From contig OY970313.1 in the NCBI GenBank assembly GCA_963716445.1, forward strand, positions 620,001 to 684,000: a stretch of 64,000 bases of DNA. The letters run 5' to 3'. This document shows, piece after piece, positions 25,403 through 32,761 of this stretch; position 1 is the first letter of the stretch; each line of letters starts with the position of its first letter. The notes beneath the pieces were generated by a model that saw only the letters and a program-made list of their open reading frames with translations, did no database searches and had not been told where the DNA came from. The position numbers were made by a program, and so were the translations under genes. Source of the stretch: JAAYBF01 sp963716445. GTDB taxonomy: Bacteria; Actinomycetota; Thermoleophilia; Solirubrobacterales; Thermoleophilaceae.

Positions 25403-26046
25403 CTCTCGTCGGCCGGCGACCCGCCGGGAATCAGGCGCTCGAAAAGCAGGCCGTAGAGCTCGGGGTAGAGGTCGAGCGGCGCCGCCTCCGGATCGATGTG
25501 GTGCTGGATCGCCAGACCGATGTCGAGCGCTATGAGCGCGCTCGCCAGGCGTTCCGGAGCCGCCGGCAACGGCGCGCCCTCCTCCTCGTGGACCTGGCGG
25601 ATCACGGCTGCCGTGAGAGCGCGGTTGCCTGTCCAGAAGCCGGCGGCCAGCTCCCGTAGCTCGTCGTCCCTGCCCGCCTGGGCGATCAACTCGAACCAGA
25701 GGCGGAAGATCCACTTGACGTCGGGATGGCCCTGGATCGCGGCCAGGCGTTCGCCGAGCTCACGGGCGCTCGGGCGACGGGCGGGATCGAAGCTGTCCAT
25801 CGCCAGCTCGGCGTACTTGCGGTAGCCGCGCTCCCGGACCAGCTCGGTGAACAGCTCCTCCTTGGAGCGGAAGTTCGAGTAGAAGGCGCCGCGCGTGAAG
25901 CCGGCCTCGGTGGCGATCGCCTCGACGCTCGCTCCTGCGAAGCCGCGCGCCAAGAAGATGCGCTGAGCGGCGTCGATCAGCGCCGCGCGAGTTGCGGCCT
26001 GCTGCTCGGCCCTGGTGAGCCGTCGGGGCGGTTCGCCGGATGACAT
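25399..26046 (-). CDS. TetR-family transcriptional regulator
   Basis: 215 residues. The helix-turn-helix is in ALIDAAQRIFLARGFAGASV then AGFTRGAFYSNFRSKEELF. The ligand-binding part is unassigned. ATG 26046 is preferred over ATG 26052 because the latter would overlap the -10-like TACAGA. It is divergent from a small membrane protein across a 14-bp palindrome, a standard arrangement for a TetR repressor controlling an exporter or membrane protein and itself. Confidence 0.8.
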   Translation of the reverse strand: MSSGEPPRRLTRAEQQAATRAALIDAAQRIFLARGFAGASVEAIATEAGFTRGAFYSNFRSKEELFTELVRERGYRKYAELAMDSFDPARRPSARELGERLAAIQGHPDVKWIFRLWFELIAQAGRDDELRELAAGFWTGNRALTAAVIRQVHEEEGAPLPAAPERLASALIALDIGLAIQHHIDPEAAPLDLYPELYGLLFERLIPGGSPADES

Positions 26047-26051
26047 ACGCA

Positions 26052-26069
26052 TCTGTATCTGGATACACT
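26052..26069. promoter_or_regulatory. TetR operator overlapping two divergent -10 boxes
   Basis: TGTATC (26054-26059), TG, GATACA (26062-26067) is a perfect palindrome with a 2-base centre. It overlaps TACACT (26064-26069), the -10-like box 7 bases before the membrane protein ATG at 26077, and on the other strand TACAGA (26057 to 26052) before the TetR gene. Binding would block both promoters. Confidence 0.65.
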
Positions 26070-26076
26070 ACTGAAT

Positions 26077-26553
26077 ATGAGCTTCGCGGCTCGAGGCCGC
26101 AACGGCACGGCTCCGCGTCTGGCGCGGGTCTCCATCGTCGCGGCGATGGCGGTTGGAAGCATCGCGATGTGGCTGGTCAACCCGTTCGTCTGGATCTGGA
26201 TCGTCTCGCGGCTCCAGCAGAGCAACGACCAGCCGGGCCTTGGGCCCTACGGTCTGATGCTGATCGGGATCACGGCCACCGCGATCGCAACCGCCAAGGG
26301 GCTCGCGTCGCTCAACCGCCTCTACGGACGCGTCACGGGGACGACTCCAACCGTGCGGGTGGTCGTCCCTTGGCGACGCAGCCTGCGCGATGGGCGTCAT
26401 GGCGGTGGGGACAGCGACGCCGGCCGACCGGTGACCGTGCTCGACGTCGTCATGGTCATCTCGGTGCTGCTCGGGTTGATTGCCTTCGCCACGTGGTACG
26501 TGATCGTCAACCCGACACCGCCCGGCCCCGGCCCGGGTGGATCCAAGGACTGA
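26077..26553 (+). CDS. Membrane protein of unknown function under TetR control
   Basis: 158 residues, three predicted membrane helices: about 17-45 (VSIVAAMAVGSIAMWLVNPF onward), 57-75, and 121-143. A cytoplasmic or external basic loop follows the second helix, and the tail is Pro/Gly-rich. I recognise no family. It starts 7 bases after a -10-like box and lacks a ribosome binding site. Its promoter is covered by the palindrome shared with the TetR gene. A stress- or drug-induced membrane role is a guess. Confidence 0.6.
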   Translation: MSFAARGRNGTAPRLARVSIVAAMAVGSIAMWLVNPFVWIWIVSRLQQSNDQPGLGPYGLMLIGITATAIATAKGLASLNRLYGRVTGTTPTVRVVVPWRRSLRDGRHGGGDSDAGRPVTVLDVVMVISVLLGLIAFATWYVIVNPTPPGPGPGGSKD

Positions 26554-28173
26554 CTAGGTCGCCGGAACGACGTCGACGGGCGTTCCGAGCGCTTCGGCCA
26601 GCAGGCCGGAGCCGCGACGGGCGGCCCAGATCGCGACTCCGGGGTTGGCGCCATCGCCTGCGCGTGCCTCCAGCGTCAGCCGTCCGTCGAGGCCGCGTAC
26701 GCGTACGGCGGCGACCGCCTGGTCGCGGCTGCGCTCGAGCTGCTCGGTGAGCCGGATCAGGCCGCAGAGCAGCCGCAGCCGCTCAGCGTCGCCGTCGCGG
26801 CGCAGCGCGCCGAGCTCGGCGGCGTCCGGAACGCCCTTGCGGTGGTAGCGGGCGATCAGCGCCACGAGGTCGAGCTCGCGCGGGCTGAAGCCGTTCAGGC
26901 CGGCGTGCACGATCAGGTAGTGGGAGTGGCGGTGGTGGTCGTCGTAGTCGACCGTCATCCCGATGTCGTGCAGCATGCCGGCGGCCCAGAGCAGCTCGCG
27001 GTCGCCGTCGCCGAGGTCGTGCAGCCCGGCGTCGCGAAGCGCGTCGAACAGCTCGAGCGACAGCTTCGCGACGTGCTCGACGTGGGGCGGATCGGTGCGG
27101 AACCGCTGGGCGAGGTTCTCGACCGAGGCTCGGCGCACGTCCTCGAGCAGCGGAGGGCTGCGGTCGGCGAGCAGGTGCTCGAAGAAGACGCCCTCGCGCA
27201 GCCCCGCCTCGGCGACCTCGAGCTCCGCGAAGCCGCCGTGCTCCATCGCCGCGGCGAGCACGACGGCCCCGCCGAGGATCACGTCGCCGCGGTCCGGCTT
27301 GATGCCGGGAACGGCGCCGCGCTCGGAGGCCGGACGCGCGGCGAGCAGCTCGATCAGCTCCTCGAGCGCATCGCGGGTCAGGACGAACCCCTGCTCGTCC
27401 ACGTCGGGCAGGTCCATCCGCTTCTGCACCGCGCTGGCGAGGTTCCGCACCGTCCCGCCGATCGCCACCAGCCGGTCCGAGCCCTCCTCGGGTGTGGCGG
27501 GGGTCCGGGGGCGCGAGCCGTGGGGTCCCTTCGCCGGCCGGCCAGGTGCCTCGGGGGTCCGGGGGCGCGAGCCCCTGGTTTCTCTCCGCCACCACTCGAA
27601 CTCCGACAGGGTGCGGGCGACGTGATCGCGCAGCGCGCGCAGCTGCTTTGGCTTGGCGCGCTCGCCCGGCAGGAAGGCCTCGCTGACGCGGACGGCCCCG
27701 AGCCGCACCGACTCCGCCTCGAGCAGCCGGCGGTTGGCGATGTGCATCGCCTGCACGCTGCCGCCGCCGACGTCGATCCCGTAGCCGTCGGCGAGCGTCG
27801 TGGAGTTGACGATCGCGAGATAGCCGTACCAGGCCTCCTCGGCGCCGCTGATCACGCGAACCTCGAGGCCGGTACGGGCACGGATCTCGCGCAGCAGCTC
27901 GTCGCGGTTGCGCGCGTCGCGGATCGCGCTCGTCGCGACGGCGTCGACGCGCTCGACGCCCGAGGCCTCGAGGAACGAGGCGAAGACGGCGGCCGTGGTC
28001 ACCGCCCGCTCGATCGGCTCGGCTCGCAGCACGCCCTCGTCGCCCATGCCGGCGCTCACCCGAACCGGCTCTCGAATCTCGTCGGCGAGGCTCCACCAGC
28101 TCCCCGGCTCGTGCTGGAAGACGACGAGCCGGAACGAGTTCGAGCCCATGTCGATGACGGCAATCCGCTCCAT
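26554..28173 (-). CDS. ppx: Ppx/GppA phosphatase with C-terminal HD-like domain and repeat insertion
   Basis: 539 residues. The N-terminal actin-like fold has IAVIDMGSNSFRLVVF, SGAEEAWYGY and GYGIDVGGGSVQ; after LVAIGGTVRNLA comes a helical domain with an HD-type motif (MLHDIGMTVDYDDHHRHSHY). Family members hydrolyse polyphosphate or pppGpp. Between EFEWWRRE and DRLVAIGG (about residues 197-230) lies an extra Pro/Arg-rich stretch encoding GSRPRTP twice, produced by a dispersed DNA repeat inserted in frame. ATG 28173 begins the first strand; ATG 28188 is also possible. Whether the enzyme tolerates the insert is unknown. Confidence 0.82.
   Translation of the reverse strand: MERIAVIDMGSNSFRLVVFQHEPGSWWSLADEIREPVRVSAGMGDEGVLRAEPIERAVTTAAVFASFLEASGVERVDAVATSAIRDARNRDELLREIRARTGLEVRVISGAEEAWYGYLAIVNSTTLADGYGIDVGGGSVQAMHIANRRLLEAESVRLGAVRVSEAFLPGERAKPKQLRALRDHVARTLSEFEWWRRETRGSRPRTPEAPGRPAKGPHGSRPRTPATPEEGSDRLVAIGGTVRNLASAVQKRMDLPDVDEQGFVLTRDALEELIELLAARPASERGAVPGIKPDRGDVILGGAVVLAAAMEHGGFAELEVAEAGLREGVFFEHLLADRSPPLLEDVRRASVENLAQRFRTDPPHVEHVAKLSLELFDALRDAGLHDLGDGDRELLWAAGMLHDIGMTVDYDDHHRHSHYLIVHAGLNGFSPRELDLVALIARYHRKGVPDAAELGALRRDGDAERLRLLCGLIRLTEQLERSRDQAVAAVRVRGLDGRLTLEARAGDGANPGVAIWAARRGSGLLAEALGTPVDVVPAT
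27499..27578 (-). repeat. Dispersed palindromic repeat, two tandem copies inside ppx
   Basis: A 21-bp core, GGGGGTCCGGGGGCGCGAGC plus C, occurs at 27499-27519 and again at 27553-27573, 54 bp (18 codons) apart. The right copy extends to a 41-bp match (27538-27578) with the intergenic copy at 12441-12481. The cores contain the GGGGGC-GCGA-GCCCC hairpin. Because 54 and the total insert are multiples of three, the ppx frame is kept. Confidence 0.75.
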
Positions 28174-28198
28174 GGCCGCGGATATCATCCCCGGCCGC
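28174..28198. promoter_or_regulatory. 25-bp divergent promoter ppx / fprA
   Basis: The whole interval is 25 bases. GATATCAT at 28181-28188 holds overlapping -10-like boxes: TATCAT (28183-28188) on the plus strand, 10 bases before the fprA GTG, and TGATAT on the minus strand, 8 bases before the ppx ATG. Both transcripts would have almost no leader, and the two polymerases could not bind at once. Confidence 0.4.
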
Positions 28199-29596
28199 GT
28201 GCCCCCAGGAACTTTCGACAACCCGCTGCGAGTCGCCGTGGTCGGCTCCGGCCCGGCTGGCTTCTACGCCGCCGGCCATCTTCTGAGCGCCAAGGACCTG
28301 ACGGTCGAGGTCGACATGTTCGACCGCCTGCCGACGCCGTTCGGGCTGGTGCGGGCCGGGGTCGCCCCGGACCACCCGAAGATCAAGTCAGTCACGCGCG
28401 TCTACGAGAAGACGGCGGCGCGGCCCGAGTTCCGCTTCTTCGGCAACGTCCACGTCGGGCGCGACCTGACGCACGAGGACCTCGAGCGCCACTACCACGC
28501 GATCGTCTACTCCTTCGGCGCCGAGACCGATCGCCAGCTCGGAATCCCCGGCGAGGACCTGCCCGGAAGCTGGGCCGCGACCCAGTTCGTCGCCTGGTAC
28601 AACGGCCATCCCGACTATCGCGACCTCGAGTTCGACCTTTCCTGCGAGCGGGTCGCGGTGATCGGCAACGGCAACGTCGCGATGGACGTCGCGCGGATGC
28701 TCGTGCTGCCGCGCGAGGAGCTCGAGGTGACCGACACCGCCGATCACGCGATCGAGGCGCTGGCGGGCTCGAACGTCAAGGAGGTCGTGATCCTCGGCCG
28801 CCGCGGCCCGGCGCAGGCGGCGTTCACGAATCCCGAGCTGCGCGAGCTGGGAGAGCTGACCGACGCCGACGTCGTCGTCGAGCCGTTCGAGCTCGACCGC
28901 CACAGCGCCCAGTCGATCGAGGGCGAGGGCGACATCACGCCGCGGCGCAACGTCGAGATTCTGCAGGACTTCGCCTCGCGTGAGCCGACCGGCAAGCCGA
29001 AGCGCGTGATCCTGCGCTTCCTCGTCTCGCCGGTGGAGATTCGCGGCGACGGCAGGGTCGAGCAGCTCGAGCTCGTCCACAACCGACTCGAGCACGGCAG
29101 CGACGGGCGGATGCGCGCCCAGGCGACCGATCGGCGCGAGACGCTCGACGTCGGCCTCGTCTTCCGCTCGATCGGCTACCGCGGCATCCCGATCGAGGGC
29201 CTGCCGTTCGACGAGTGGAAGGGCACGATCCCCAACTCCGAGGGCCGGGTGATCGATCCCCACGAGCAGCGCGCGATTCCCGGCGTCTACGTCGCCGGCT
29301 GGATCAAGCGCGGGCCGTCGGGCGTGATCGGGACGAACAAGCGCGACGCCCAGGAGACCGTCGAGCACCTGGTCGAGGACGCGCGCGAGGACCGGCTGCC
29401 GGCGCCCGAGCGACCGGCGCGCGCCGCGATCGAGGAGCTTGTCCGCGAGCGCCAGCCGGAGCTCGTCGAGTACTCGGGCTGGGAGCTGATCGACGCCGCC
29501 GAGAAGGCCGCCGGCGAGCCGCACGGCCGCCCGCGGGTGAAGTTCACGCGGCTGGCCGAGATGCTCGAGGCCGCCAAGCGGGCCTCGAAGGTCTAG
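28199..29596 (+). CDS. fprA: Ferredoxin-NADP+ reductase, adrenodoxin-reductase type
   Basis: 465 residues. VAVVGSGPAGFYAAGHLL (FAD), then LPTPFGLVRAGVAPDHPKIK, VAVIGNGNVAMDVARML (NADPH), and WIKRGPSGVIGTNKRDA are all hallmarks of the FprA/adrenodoxin reductase family. It passes electrons from NADPH to ferredoxin, and so may serve P450s such as the one at 15518. GTG start; the frame is open upstream but that part is a shadow of ppx. Its TAG stop is shared with the convergent hemQ gene (CTAG at 29593-29596). Confidence 0.9.
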   Translation: MPPGTFDNPLRVAVVGSGPAGFYAAGHLLSAKDLTVEVDMFDRLPTPFGLVRAGVAPDHPKIKSVTRVYEKTAARPEFRFFGNVHVGRDLTHEDLERHYHAIVYSFGAETDRQLGIPGEDLPGSWAATQFVAWYNGHPDYRDLEFDLSCERVAVIGNGNVAMDVARMLVLPREELEVTDTADHAIEALAGSNVKEVVILGRRGPAQAAFTNPELRELGELTDADVVVEPFELDRHSAQSIEGEGDITPRRNVEILQDFASREPTGKPKRVILRFLVSPVEIRGDGRVEQLELVHNRLEHGSDGRMRAQATDRRETLDVGLVFRSIGYRGIPIEGLPFDEWKGTIPNSEGRVIDPHEQRAIPGVYVAGWIKRGPSGVIGTNKRDAQETVEHLVEDAREDRLPAPERPARAAIEELVRERQPELVEYSGWELIDAAEKAAGEPHGRPRVKFTRLAEMLEAAKRASKV

Positions 29597-30291
29597 GCGC
29601 TCAGAGCGGCTGTGACGGCCGTGCCGTCGAGCGCGTCGAGCGCGCGCTCGACGCTGGCGCCGATGCAGGTGAAGATCGGCGTCTCGGAGGCGGTGTAGGC
29701 GCTCGACTCGGTCGTCCGCAGCTCCTGGACGAGGTCGAGGAACTCGGACGGATCGTCGGCGTTGAAGGAGACGACGAACTCCTGGTCGTCGAGCCCATAG
29801 GAGTAGCCGGTGTTGATCTCGATCGACGGGTAGCGCTTGCCGGTCTGGATGTGGCCGCGCATGATCCGCATCCGCTCCTCGGGCGCCAGCGCGTACCACT
29901 CGCGCTTCTTCCACATCGGATAGACGATGAAGTAGCGGCGGTCCGAGCCCGGCCGTGGGGCGGTCGGCTGCTCCTCGTCGGAGTAGACCGACTCCTTCGT
30001 CAGCGCGAGGTAGGAGTGAGCGACGTCGGCGTAGCGCATCAGGCCGGATTGGTTGATCAGCACGTGCAGCTCGTGGATCGGGTCGAGCGTGGGGGCGACC
30101 GCGCGGATCATCAGGTCGCAGTCGCCGCGCGTGCCGACGAGCGAGTAGGCGCGCAGGAAGTGGTCGGCCGCGAACTCGTTGCAGGCGGCGGCGAACTCGC
30201 GCTTGTCCCGGGCGCGCTCCTCGTCGGTCCGGCGACGCCACTCGGGGAGCGCCTTGAGGAAGGTGTACTTGACGTAGTTGCGGTCGGCCAT
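29593..30291 (-). CDS. hemQ: HemQ, coproheme decarboxylase (chlorite dismutase family)
   Basis: 232 residues. Landmarks are the active-site Tyr region YFIVYPMWKKREWYAL, the proximal His in MRGHIQTGKRYP, and YSYGLDDQEFVVSF. HemQ turns coproheme into heme b with H2O2 in the coproporphyrin-dependent pathway of monoderm bacteria and actinobacteria. True chlorite dismutases have a distal Arg and different context; no chlorate genes are here, so HemQ is favoured. Convergent with fprA, sharing stop bases. Confidence 0.85.
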   Translation of the reverse strand: MADRNYVKYTFLKALPEWRRRTDEERARDKREFAAACNEFAADHFLRAYSLVGTRGDCDLMIRAVAPTLDPIHELHVLINQSGLMRYADVAHSYLALTKESVYSDEEQPTAPRPGSDRRYFIVYPMWKKREWYALAPEERMRIMRGHIQTGKRYPSIEINTGYSYGLDDQEFVVSFNADDPSEFLDLVQELRTTESSAYTASETPIFTCIGASVERALDALDGTAVTAALSA

Positions 30292-30337
30292 CGGACGGCA
30301 AGTTTGGCGTATCGGGCAGGTGGTCTACGATGCGATG
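30292..30337. promoter_or_regulatory. Divergent promoter hemQ / glycosyltransferase
   Basis: On the plus strand TTGGCG (30304-30309) and TACGAT (30326-30331) are separated by 16 bases, and GTG 30338 follows 6 bases after the -10. This is a good leaderless promoter. The hemQ side is less clear; CAAACT on the minus strand lies 9 bases before its ATG. Confidence 0.45.
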
Positions 30338-32656
30338 GTGCGCGTTGGGATCGTTTCCCCGTACTCGTACACGTATCCAGGCGGTGTCGGCCGGCATGCC
30401 GAGTCCCTGACCCACGAGCTGCTGGGCCAGGGCCACGACGTCAGGTTGCTGGCTCCATTCGATCCTGACGACCGCGTGGCACGTACGACGCATCGGGGCG
30501 CAGCGCCCGAGCGGCGGCCCGTGCCCGACTACCTGGTGCCGCTCGGCCGCACGGTCGGCCTGCCGGCGAACGGCGCCGTGTCGAACCTCGCGCTGTTCCC
30601 CGAGGCCGTCTCCGCGCTCGGGCGCGAGATCGCCGGCGGCCGCTACGACGTGATCCACGTCCACGAGCCGAACGTGCCGCTCGTGAGCTGGGCCGCGACC
30701 GAGCTGGCGCGCGCCCCGGTCGTCGGCACCTTCCACACCTACTCGCGCAGCCGCATGAGCAACGGCATCGCCGCGAACGTCGCGGGCGCGCGCCGGCTCT
30801 ATCGCAAGCTGCACGTGCGAATCGCGGTGTCCGAAGCGGCGCGCTGGACCGCCGAGCGCTTCTACGGCGGCAGCTACCGGATCGTCCCGAACGGGGTCGA
30901 TCTGTCCGCCGCCCGGCCGGCCGATCGCTCGGGGCGCGACCAGCTCGAGCTGCTGTTCCTCGGCCGCGCCGAGGCGCGCAAGGGCCTGCCGGTCCTGCTG
31001 CGCGCCTTCGAGGCGCTGCGCGGGGCCGGGGTCGCCGCGCGGCTGACCGTCGCGGGCGCGACCGACGCCGAGGTCGAGCCGCTGCTGCTCGACGTCGAGG
31101 GCGTGCGTGTCGCGGGAAGGGTCGGCGAGGAGGAGAAGTGGCGCCTGCTCGGCGAGGCGGACCTGCTCGTCGCGCCGTCGCTCGGGGGCGAGAGTTTCGG
31201 CATGGTGCTCACCGAGGCGTTCGCGTCGGGGACGCCGGTGATCGCCTCCGACATCGCCGGCTACCGCGACGTCGTGCGCGACGGGACCGACGGCGTCCTG
31301 GTCGCCCCGGCCGACGCCGCCGAGCTCGGCGAAACGCTGCGCGCGCTGGCGCTCGAGCCAGCGCGGCGCGAGCGGATGTCGATCGCCGCGCGCGAGCGCG
31401 CCGAGCGCTTCTCGTGGTCGCACGTCGCGGCGGAGGTCATGGACGCCTACGAGGACGCCGTCGCCATGCCGGCGCCGGCGAGCCGCGCCGCGGCGGCCGG
31501 CGCGCGGATCGGCTTGGTGGCCGCCGCCCCGGGCCCGTCCGTCCCGCCACGTCGGATTCCGTCGATCGAGCCACAGGCGCCGGAGGCCGAGCGCCGGGGG
31601 CGCTGGCGCAAGGTTCGCCGCGGCGCCGCGGCCGCCGGCATCGCCGCGGGCCTCGGTCTGGCGGCGCTCGCGCTCGACCGGCTCGGGATCGACTCGATCG
31701 CCACGGCGCTGCTGGCGGCGACGCCGATCTGGGTGCTGGCGGCCTTCGCGCTGATGTGCGCGTCGATGCTGGTCCGCGCCGAGGCCTGGCACGCGATCCT
31801 GCGCGCCGCCCTGCCGGGCACCCGTGTCCGCCGGCGCGACGCCGCGCGCGCGACGATGATCGGCGTGCTGATGTCGGCGACGCTGCCGGCGCGGCTCGGC
31901 GAGCCGTCACGCGCCCTGATCATGGCGCGCCGCGTCGGGCGCGTCCGCGACCGCTTCCCGGTGGTCCTCGGCACGCTCGTCTCCCAGACGCTGCTCAACA
32001 TCCTGGCGCTGATCGTGCTCGGCTCGGTGATGTTCGCCACCGTCGGCGTCTTCCGCGGCGGCGAGGACGCGCTGGTCGTCTTCACGATCGCGCCGTTGCT
32101 GCTCGCGGCGGTGGTGCTCGGCGCGCCGGCGCTGCTGCGCAGCGGCAAGCCGTCGCGCTTCGCTCGTGTGCAGCAGGCCGCCGCGGCCGTTCGCGGGGCG
32201 ATGGTGCAGGTACGGCGTGGGCTCGGGGTCTTCCGTCAGCCGCGCCTCGGCTCCTGGGCCACGACGATGCAGCTGCTCGCCTGGGCGATCCAGTGGCTCG
32301 CTTGCTACGTGCTGCTCGTGGCGCTCGGCCTCGACCACCAAGCGGGCATCGGCGCCGCCGCGGCGGTCCTCTTCGCTGTCAACATCACGGCGGCGATCCC
32401 GGCGACCCCGTCGAACCTCGGCGTCTTCCAGGCGGCCTGCGTGGCGGTGCTGTCGGCCTACGGCGTCGGCAAGACCGACGCGCTCGCCTACGGGATCATC
32501 CTGCAGGCGGTGGAGATCGCCACGGCGTTCGCGATGGGCGCGCCCGCACTGCTGCGCGAGGGCATGACCTGGCGTGACCTGCGCCTGCGCGCGCTGCACG
32601 CCACGCCGGTCGAGCTACGCGCCGCGACCGAGGCCTCCGGCCGCGTCCAGGCCTAG
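30338..32656 (+). CDS. GT4 glycosyltransferase fused to LPG-synthase/flippase-like membrane domain
   Basis: 772 residues. Residues 1 to about 375 are a GT-B glycosyltransferase: VGIVSPYSYTYPGGVGRHAE at the N-terminus, HVHEPNVP, and the nucleotide-sugar motif GESFGMVLTEAFASGTPVI (EX7E). The pattern is like PimA-type phosphatidylinositol mannosyltransferases. From about 440 the protein has six to eight membrane helices with LPARLGEPSRA and PATPSNLGVFQAA, matching the lysylphosphatidylglycerol-synthase transmembrane/UPF0104 family. Such fusions could glycosylate a lipid and move it across the membrane. GTG 30338 fits the leaderless promoter; ATG 30335 is the alternative. Confidence 0.8.
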   Translation: MRVGIVSPYSYTYPGGVGRHAESLTHELLGQGHDVRLLAPFDPDDRVARTTHRGAAPERRPVPDYLVPLGRTVGLPANGAVSNLALFPEAVSALGREIAGGRYDVIHVHEPNVPLVSWAATELARAPVVGTFHTYSRSRMSNGIAANVAGARRLYRKLHVRIAVSEAARWTAERFYGGSYRIVPNGVDLSAARPADRSGRDQLELLFLGRAEARKGLPVLLRAFEALRGAGVAARLTVAGATDAEVEPLLLDVEGVRVAGRVGEEEKWRLLGEADLLVAPSLGGESFGMVLTEAFASGTPVIASDIAGYRDVVRDGTDGVLVAPADAAELGETLRALALEPARRERMSIAARERAERFSWSHVAAEVMDAYEDAVAMPAPASRAAAAGARIGLVAAAPGPSVPPRRIPSIEPQAPEAERRGRWRKVRRGAAAAGIAAGLGLAALALDRLGIDSIATALLAATPIWVLAAFALMCASMLVRAEAWHAILRAALPGTRVRRRDAARATMIGVLMSATLPARLGEPSRALIMARRVGRVRDRFPVVLGTLVSQTLLNILALIVLGSVMFATVGVFRGGEDALVVFTIAPLLLAAVVLGAPALLRSGKPSRFARVQQAAAAVRGAMVQVRRGLGVFRQPRLGSWATTMQLLAWAIQWLACYVLLVALGLDHQAGIGAAAAVLFAVNITAAIPATPSNLGVFQAACVAVLSAYGVGKTDALAYGIILQAVEIATAFAMGAPALLREGMTWRDLRLRALHATPVELRAATEASGRVQA

Positions 32657-32761
32657 AGGCTGAGACTCAATAGCTTCGCCGGTCGAACCGATGCAATTGG
32701 GAGGGTGTCCGCCAGACCGCGACTCGGCTCCGTTGGCGCGGGCACGATCTTCTGGAGGACG
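32657..32761 (+). promoter_or_regulatory. Leader of subtilase gene
   Basis: The 105-base gap has slightly lower GC. AATAGCT near 32670 could be a -10 box, and TGGAGGACG just before the ATG at 32762 is a good ribosome binding site. The frame is open upstream to 32705 but without a signal-peptide-like start. No strong hairpin is visible. Confidence 0.3.

Noticed and set aside
27499..27578. CRISPR-like or tandem repeat array
   Set aside because: Only two units, the repeat is a GC hairpin found elsewhere singly, and there are no spacers of uniform length or cas genes.
28388..31792. 1134-residue open frame on the minus strand
   Set aside because: It is antisense to fprA and the glycosyltransferase and also overlaps hemQ in another frame; composition is typical of GC-rich shadow frames.
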